From contig CANRML010000005.1 in the NCBI GenBank assembly GCA_947631725.1, forward strand, positions 1 through 28,881: a DNA stretch of 28,881 nt, written 5' to 3'. Shown here in pieces: positions 24,428 through 28,881 of the stretch. The DNA is from an uncultured Clostridia bacterium (GTDB lineage Bacteria; Bacillota; Clostridia; TANB77; CAG-508). The notes under the pieces were generated by a model that was not told the origin of the DNA, searched no databases, and was given only the letters and a program-made list of their open reading frames with translations. The number at the start of each line of letters is the position of its first letter. The stretch's first letter is position 1. The position numbers and the translations under genes are program-made.

Positions 24428-24473
24428 TTTTCTATTTATTCCTCCTAAAGTTTTGATTAATTTATTCGTATCT

Positions 24474-24502
24474 ATTTTATAGCATTTACAGGCTTTTGTC
24501 AA
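24474..24502 (-). promoter_or_regulatory. Promoter of the gdpP-rplI-dnaB-tilS operon
   Basis: Minus-strand TTGACA (24502-24497), 17-base spacer, TAAAAT (24479-24474), 27 bases after the U-tract of the rpoC terminator. It sets the lower limit for where gdpP can begin. Confidence 0.85.
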
Positions 24503-24528
24503 GTCAAGAAGATGCCATGAAAGGTATT

Positions 24529-24557
24529 AAAAAAGCAGTAGTTTGAAATACTACTGC
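24529..24557 (-). terminator. Terminator of the rpoBC operon
   Basis: Perfect 8-bp stem GCAGTAGT / ACTACTGC (24557-24550 and 24542-24535) followed by six U in RNA, nine bases after the rpoC stop codon. Confidence 0.9.
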
Positions 24558-24566
24558 CCTTTTTAA

Positions 24567-27500
24567 TTATTCTGCTACACTTACAGGTTCTGTTTTTTCT
24601 GTACTTATACGTGTATCTTGGTATTTTTTCATACCTGTTCCTGCTGGAATTAGTTTTCCTATTATAACATTTTCCTTTAGTCCTATTAAATCGTCTACTT
24701 TTCCTTTTACTGCCGCTTCTGTTAAAACTCTTGTTGTCTCTTGGAATGATGCTGCTGATAGGAAGCTTTCTGTTGCTAATGATGCTTTTGTAATTCCAAG
24801 TAATACTCTCTTTCCTGTCGCAGGACGTTTTCCTTCTTCAATTGCTTGTTTATTTTTGTCTTCAAATTCATACATGTCTATAAGTGAACCTGCAAACATA
24901 TCTGTATCACCGTTGTCTTCTATTCTTACCTTCTTTAGCATTTGTCTTCCTATAACTTCGATATGTTTGTCATTTATATCAACACCTTGGTTACGATATA
25001 CTTTTTGTACTTCTGAAATTAAGTATTCATATACTCCTTCTGGTCCCTTAATTGCTAAGATTTCAGCTGGATTGATAGATCCTTCAATTAGAGGTTGAGC
25101 TACTTCTACCATATCCCCATCATTTACTTTCATTTTTGATCCAAATGGAATTGTATATGATTTTGAGTCATCCTTAGATGTAACAATTACTTCTTTTTTC
25201 TTCTTTGTTTCTTTAATTTTTACTTTTCCTGCTATTTCTGTAATAATTGCTAATCCTTTTGGTTTTCTTGCTTCAAATAATTCTTCAACTCTTGGAAGAC
25301 CTTGTGTAATATCTGCTACACCTGCAACACCACCTGAGTGAATTGTTCTCATTGTTAGCTGTGTTCCTGGTTCACCAATAGATTGTGCTGCAATTATTCC
25401 AATAGATTCTCCAATAGATACTAAGTCTCTTCTTGCTAAGCCCATTCCATAACATTTTTGACATACACCATGTTTTGAGTGGCATCCTAACACAGAACGT
25501 ACTTCTACTCTTTCAATTCCTGCTTCTACGATTTTTTCTGCAATTGGTTCTGTAATCATAGTATTTGTATCAACTATTAGTTCTTTAGTTTTTGGATTTA
25601 TAATGTCATGTAAAGCAAATCTTCCTATTAGTCTTTCTTGTAATTTTTCAATAACTTGATTTCCATCTTTAATATCATAAATAGTAATTCCTTCTTCTGT
25701 TCCACAGTCTGCTTCTCTAACTATAATATCTTGTGATACATCAACTAATCTTCTTGTTAAATATCCAGAGTCTGCTGTTCTTAGCGCAGTATCTGAAAGT
25801 CCTTTTCTTGCTCCGTGTGCTGAAATAAAGTATTCTAGTGCATCTAATCCGTCTGCAAATGATGATTTGATAGGAATTTCTACTGCTTTACCTGTTGTAC
25901 TAGCCATTAGTCCTCTCATACCTGCAATTTGACGTAATTGGTTCATATTACCACGTGCTCCAGATTTAACCATCATATATATAGGGTTTAAATTATCAAA
26001 ATTGTCTTCCATTGCTTTACTTACATCATTTGTTGCTTCTTCCCATACTTTTATAACTGCATTATATCTTTCATCTTCTGTTATTAATCCTCTTGCATAT
26101 TGTTTACGTATTGTTTCTACTTGTTTATCTGCATCTTCAAGTATGCCTTTCTTTGCTGCTGGTACTTCTACATCACTCATAGAAAATGTAATTCCTGCTA
26201 ATGTTGAATATTTAAAGCCTAATGCTTTTATATAGTCAATAACTTCTGCAGATTCTGTTAATCCATGTAATCTGATTACTCTTTCAATAATTGTTCCCAT
26301 TGATTTTTTAACAACTGGGAAGTTAATTTCATATTGAAATGGGTCTTCTTCTCTGTTTATAAAGCCTAAATCTTGTGGAATTCCTTGATTGAAGATAATT
26401 CTTCCTATACTTGTTTCTATTTTTTGATATTTCATTTCTCCATCAATTTCTTTGCCTATTCTGACAAATATTTTTGCATGAATTCCAACATCATTATTTT
26501 CAAATGCCATAATAGCTTCATCTGGGTCACGGAAGTAAGATCCTTCACCTTTTTCGCCATCTATAATCATTGTTAAATAATAGCTTCCTAAAATCATATC
26601 TAGTCTTGGAACTGCTACTGGTTTTCCATCTTGTGGTTTTAATAGGTTATTAGTTGATAGCATTAAATATCTTGCTTCTGCTTGTGCTTCTGGAGATAGT
26701 GGTAAATGTATTGCCATTTGATCACCATCAAAGTCAGCATTGAAAGCTTCACAAACAAGTGGGTGAAGTTTTATTGCTCTACCTTCTACTAAAACTGGTT
26801 CAAATGCTTGAATTCCTAGTCTATGTAGTGTTGGTGCACGGTTCAACATAACAGGGTGATCTTTTATTACTTCTTCTAATATTCCCCAAACTTCTGGATT
26901 TAGTCTCTCTACCATCCTTTTTGCATTTTTAATATTTTGAGCTAATCCTCTTCCTACTAGTTCCTTCATAACAAATGGCTTGAATAATTCGATTGCCATC
27001 TCTTTTGGAAGTCCACATTGATAAATTTTTAGTTCAGGTCCTACAACAATAACTGAACGTCCAGAGTAGTCAACACGTTTTCCAAGTAGGTTTTGACGGA
27101 AACGTCCTTGTTTTCCCTTTAACATGTCTGATAATGATTTTAATGGTCTATTTCCTGCTCCTGTTACTGGTCTTCCACGTCTTCCATTATCAATTAGTGC
27201 ATCTACTGATTCTTGTAGCATACGTTTTTCATTACGTACAATGATTTCTGGTGCACCTAATTCTAATAATCTTTTTAATCTATTATTTCTGTTTATAACT
27301 CTACGGTATAGGTCATTTAAGTCAGATGTTGCAAAACGTCCACCATCTAATTGTACCATTGGTCTTAATTCTGGTGGAATTACAGGAACAACACCCATAA
27401 TCATCCATTCTGGACGGTTTCCAGAAATTCTAAATGATTCTACTGTATCTAGTCTTTTTATAAGTTTTGATTTTTTTTGCTCACTTGATTTTTCAATTTC

Positions 27501-28082
27501 TTTTTTAATAGAAGCTGATAATTTGTCTAAATCAATTTCCTCTAGCAATTCTCTAATTGCCTCTGCTCCCATTTTAGCACTAAAGCTGTCTTTTCCAAAT
27601 TTTTCTTGTGCCTCGTGGTATTCTTTTTCATTTAATACTTGGCATTTTGCTAAGTTTGTTTTTCCTTTATCTGTAACAATATATGATGCGAAATATATTA
27701 CTTTTTCTAAGTTTCTTGGTGAAATGTCTAGCATAGTTGCAATTCTACTTGGAATTCCTTTAAAATACCAAATATGTGCTACTGGTGCTGCTAATTCAAT
27801 ATGTCCCATCCTCTCACGTCTTACTTTAGATTTTGTAACTTCTACACCACATCTGTCACATACGATTCCTTTATATCTTACTCTTTTATATTTACCACAG
27901 TGGCATTCCCAGTCTTTTGTTGGTCCAAAAATTCTCTCACAAAATAGACCATCTTTTTCTGGTTTTAATGTTCTGTAGTTTATAGTCTCAGGCTTTTTTA
28001 CTTCTCCTCTTGACCACTCTCTTACTTGTTCGTCTGAGGCAATTCCTATTTTTAATTTGTTAAAAATCTCTAACTCGTCCAC
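24567..28082 (-). CDS. rpoC: DNA-directed RNA polymerase subunit beta'
   Basis: Catalytic core subunit of RNA polymerase. The 1171-residue protein begins with the zinc-binding domain (Cys60, Cys62, Cys75, Cys78) and reaches the lid, rudder and clamp region by GKRVDYSGRSVIVVGPEL (334-351). It carries the active-site NADFDGDQM (448-456), whose three aspartates hold Mg2+. The second zinc site includes GCHSKHGVCQKCYG, and the trigger-loop region has ESIGIIAAQSIGEPGTQLTMR. Length is close to that of other Clostridia. It starts with GTG behind AAGGGGG. It follows rpoB after 122 bases and ends at a strong terminator; no ribosomal protein genes follow. Confidence 0.98.
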   Translation of the reverse strand: MDELEIFNKLKIGIASDEQVREWSRGEVKKPETINYRTLKPEKDGLFCERIFGPTKDWECHCGKYKRVRYKGIVCDRCGVEVTKSKVRRERMGHIELAAPVAHIWYFKGIPSRIATMLDISPRNLEKVIYFASYIVTDKGKTNLAKCQVLNEKEYHEAQEKFGKDSFSAKMGAEAIRELLEEIDLDKLSASIKKEIEKSSEQKKSKLIKRLDTVESFRISGNRPEWMIMGVVPVIPPELRPMVQLDGGRFATSDLNDLYRRVINRNNRLKRLLELGAPEIIVRNEKRMLQESVDALIDNGRRGRPVTGAGNRPLKSLSDMLKGKQGRFRQNLLGKRVDYSGRSVIVVGPELKIYQCGLPKEMAIELFKPFVMKELVGRGLAQNIKNAKRMVERLNPEVWGILEEVIKDHPVMLNRAPTLHRLGIQAFEPVLVEGRAIKLHPLVCEAFNADFDGDQMAIHLPLSPEAQAEARYLMLSTNNLLKPQDGKPVAVPRLDMILGSYYLTMIIDGEKGEGSYFRDPDEAIMAFENNDVGIHAKIFVRIGKEIDGEMKYQKIETSIGRIIFNQGIPQDLGFINREEDPFQYEINFPVVKKSMGTIIERVIRLHGLTESAEVIDYIKALGFKYSTLAGITFSMSDVEVPAAKKGILEDADKQVETIRKQYARGLITEDERYNAVIKVWEEATNDVSKAMEDNFDNLNPIYMMVKSGARGNMNQLRQIAGMRGLMASTTGKAVEIPIKSSFADGLDALEYFISAHGARKGLSDTALRTADSGYLTRRLVDVSQDIIVREADCGTEEGITIYDIKDGNQVIEKLQERLIGRFALHDIINPKTKELIVDTNTMITEPIAEKIVEAGIERVEVRSVLGCHSKHGVCQKCYGMGLARRDLVSIGESIGIIAAQSIGEPGTQLTMRTIHSGGVAGVADITQGLPRVEELFEARKPKGLAIITEIAGKVKIKETKKKKEVIVTSKDDSKSYTIPFGSKMKVNDGDMVEVAQPLIEGSINPAEILAIKGPEGVYEYLISEVQKVYRNQGVDINDKHIEVIGRQMLKKVRIEDNGDTDMFAGSLIDMYEFEDKNKQAIEEGKRPATGKRVLLGITKASLATESFLSAASFQETTRVLTEAAVKGKVDDLIGLKENVIIGKLIPAGTGMKKYQDTRISTEKTEPVSVAE

Positions 28083-28110
28083 TCTTTTTCCCCCTTATAT
28101 ATTTTTGGGT

Positions 28111-28186
28111 AATTTTAAAACAGTTCAAAAGGACTATCCATCGCAAGTGGCAATTCTATCTTGTCGCCTTTTGACTTTTTAAAATT
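28111..28186 (-). promoter_or_regulatory. Long interrupted hairpin in the rpoB-rpoC spacer
   Basis: Arms AATTTTAAAA / TTTTAAAATT (28186-28177 and 28120-28111), then AGT/ACT and AAAAGG/CCTTTT, pair in series with one- or two-base bulges. Inside, CAAG/CTTG and CG/CG can pair again. It occupies most of the 122-base spacer and ends before the rpoC ribosome binding site. It has no U-tract, so it is more likely an RNase III or translation-control element than a terminator. Confidence 0.5.
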
Positions 28187-28204
28187 TATTTAATTATTCT
28201 AAAA

Positions 28205-28881
28205 TTATTCTATAATATCATTATCATTGTCAAGATTATCGTCTGCTAAATCAGAATCAAAAATTTCTTCGTCTCCTTCATCATCTAGCCCATCAAAAAG
28301 TTCGTCATCGTCTTCTAGTATCATGTCATCTTCTTCTAATGTTTCGTCTATAAATCCATCTTCTAATTCTTCTTCTGATGCAAACTCTTCTTCAGTTAAC
28401 ATTTTTTTATCTTGTTCTGGATCATATTCAATACCATCTTCAATGTTTTCTTTTAGTTCTAGTTCTTGGTTATCTTCTGAATATAGACGTACATCTAATC
28501 CTAGAGATTGTAGTTCTTTTACCAATACTTTAAAGCTTTCTGGAACACCTGGTTCTGGTATGTTTTCTCCTTTTACTATTGCTTCATATGTTTTAACTCT
28601 TCCGACAATATCATCAGATTTTACTGTTAGCATTTCTTGTAATGTATATGCTGCACCATATGCTTCTAGTGCCCAAACTTCCATTTCTCCAAAACGTTGT
28701 CCACCAAATTGTGCTTTTCCTCCTAGAGGTTGTTGTGTTACTAATGAATATGGTCCTGTTGAACGTGCATGGATTTTGTCATCTACTAAGTGGTGTAGTT
28801 TTAACATATACATAACACCTACAGTTACTGGTTTTGCAAATGGATCTCCTGTACGTCCATCATATAATATTGATTTTCCAT
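28205..28881 (-). CDS. rpoB: DNA-directed RNA polymerase subunit beta, C-terminal part (cut by window edge)
   Basis: Only the last 225 codons are present; the gene continues past 28881. The segments KLHHLVDDKIHARSTGPYS, TQQPLGGKAQFGGQRFGEME and VWALEAYGAAYTLQEMLT are diagnostic of the beta C-terminus that packs against beta'. After the conserved end (VKELQSLGLDVRLYSED) the protein carries a very acidic tail of about 75 residues, rich in Asp and Glu. Firmicutes beta subunits often have a shorter acidic tail, so this one is rather long and strongly charged. It is co-transcribed with rpoC. Confidence 0.97.
   Translation of the reverse strand, partial: GKSILYDGRTGDPFAKPVTVGVMYMLKLHHLVDDKIHARSTGPYSLVTQQPLGGKAQFGGQRFGEMEVWALEAYGAAYTLQEMLTVKSDDIVGRVKTYEAIVKGENIPEPGVPESFKVLVKELQSLGLDVRLYSEDNQELELKENIEDGIEYDPEQDKKMLTEEEFASEEELEDGFIDETLEEDDMILEDDDELFDGLDDEGDEEIFDSDLADDNLDNDNDIIE

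Noticed and set aside
24428..24502. A 25-codon N-terminal extension of gdpP from TTG at 24502
   Set aside because: That TTGACA is the -35 box of a promoter with a correctly spaced TAAAAT, so the extension lies upstream of the transcript start.
16231..28152. The ten-base string ACTTGCGATG shared by the 16194-16260 and rpoB-rpoC hairpins
   Set aside because: Both lie inside interrupted hairpins, which first suggested a dispersed element. The surrounding sequences do not align well, and shared ten-mers are expected by chance in this length.

Overview
The window looks like chromosomal DNA from a low-GC, spore-forming Firmicute of class Clostridia, probably an uncultured gut lineage. The evidence is the strong A+T bias, AGGAGG-type ribosome binding sites, near-consensus vegetative promoters (TTGACA-17-TATAAT type), a SCIFF six-cysteine peptide gene (a Clostridia hallmark), a Spo0E-like peptide and Firmicutes-type gdpP-rplI-dnaB order. 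Every gene I can support lies on the minus strand, so transcription runs from high to low coordinates. I found no rRNA, tRNA, insertion sequence or CRISPR array.

Layout in transcription order. (1) 28881-24529: the end of rpoB, a structured intercistronic region, rpoC and a strong terminator. (2) 24502-19562: a promoter followed by gdpP, rplI, dnaB and tilS, tightly packed; tilS appears to start at an ACG codon. (3) 19500-16270: ftsH followed closely by a membrane-anchored J-domain protein. A GNAT acetyltransferase follows with its own promoter, a 150-nt leader, a possible leader peptide and a leader terminator. (4) 16260-15018: an intergenic region with tandem Spo0A-box-like sites, then an Rpn/PD-(D/E)XK transposase-like nuclease gene carrying a 12-bp tandem repeat. 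(5) 14975-11675: rpsU as its own unit, the M16 peptidase pair ymfF/ymfH, then a small Spo0E-like gene preceded by tandem Spo0A-box-like sites. (6) 11608-6832: a SNF2 helicase, the SCIFF gene scfA with no maturase beside it, and trmFO. (7) 6764-3525: a 1038-residue coiled-coil protein of unknown function, with its own promoter and terminator. (8) 3523-1: the str operon rpsL-rpsG-fusA-tuf, with tuf cut by the window edge.

Most genes are core information processing: transcription (rpoB, rpoC), translation (S12, S7, EF-G, EF-Tu, S21, L9), tRNA modification (tilS, trmFO), replication (dnaB), membrane proteolysis (ftsH) and c-di-AMP turnover (gdpP). Between them sit short, independently promoted accessory units. 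rpoBC and the str operon are adjacent in many Firmicutes; here about 21 kb lies between them.

The best candidates for undescribed biology are the three-module coiled-coil protein, the GNAT leader attenuator, the orphan SCIFF gene with its overlapping promoter and terminator, the tandem Spo0A-like boxes and the folded rpoB-rpoC and rpsL-rpsG spacers. All functional assignments come from motif recognition by eye; no database search was run.
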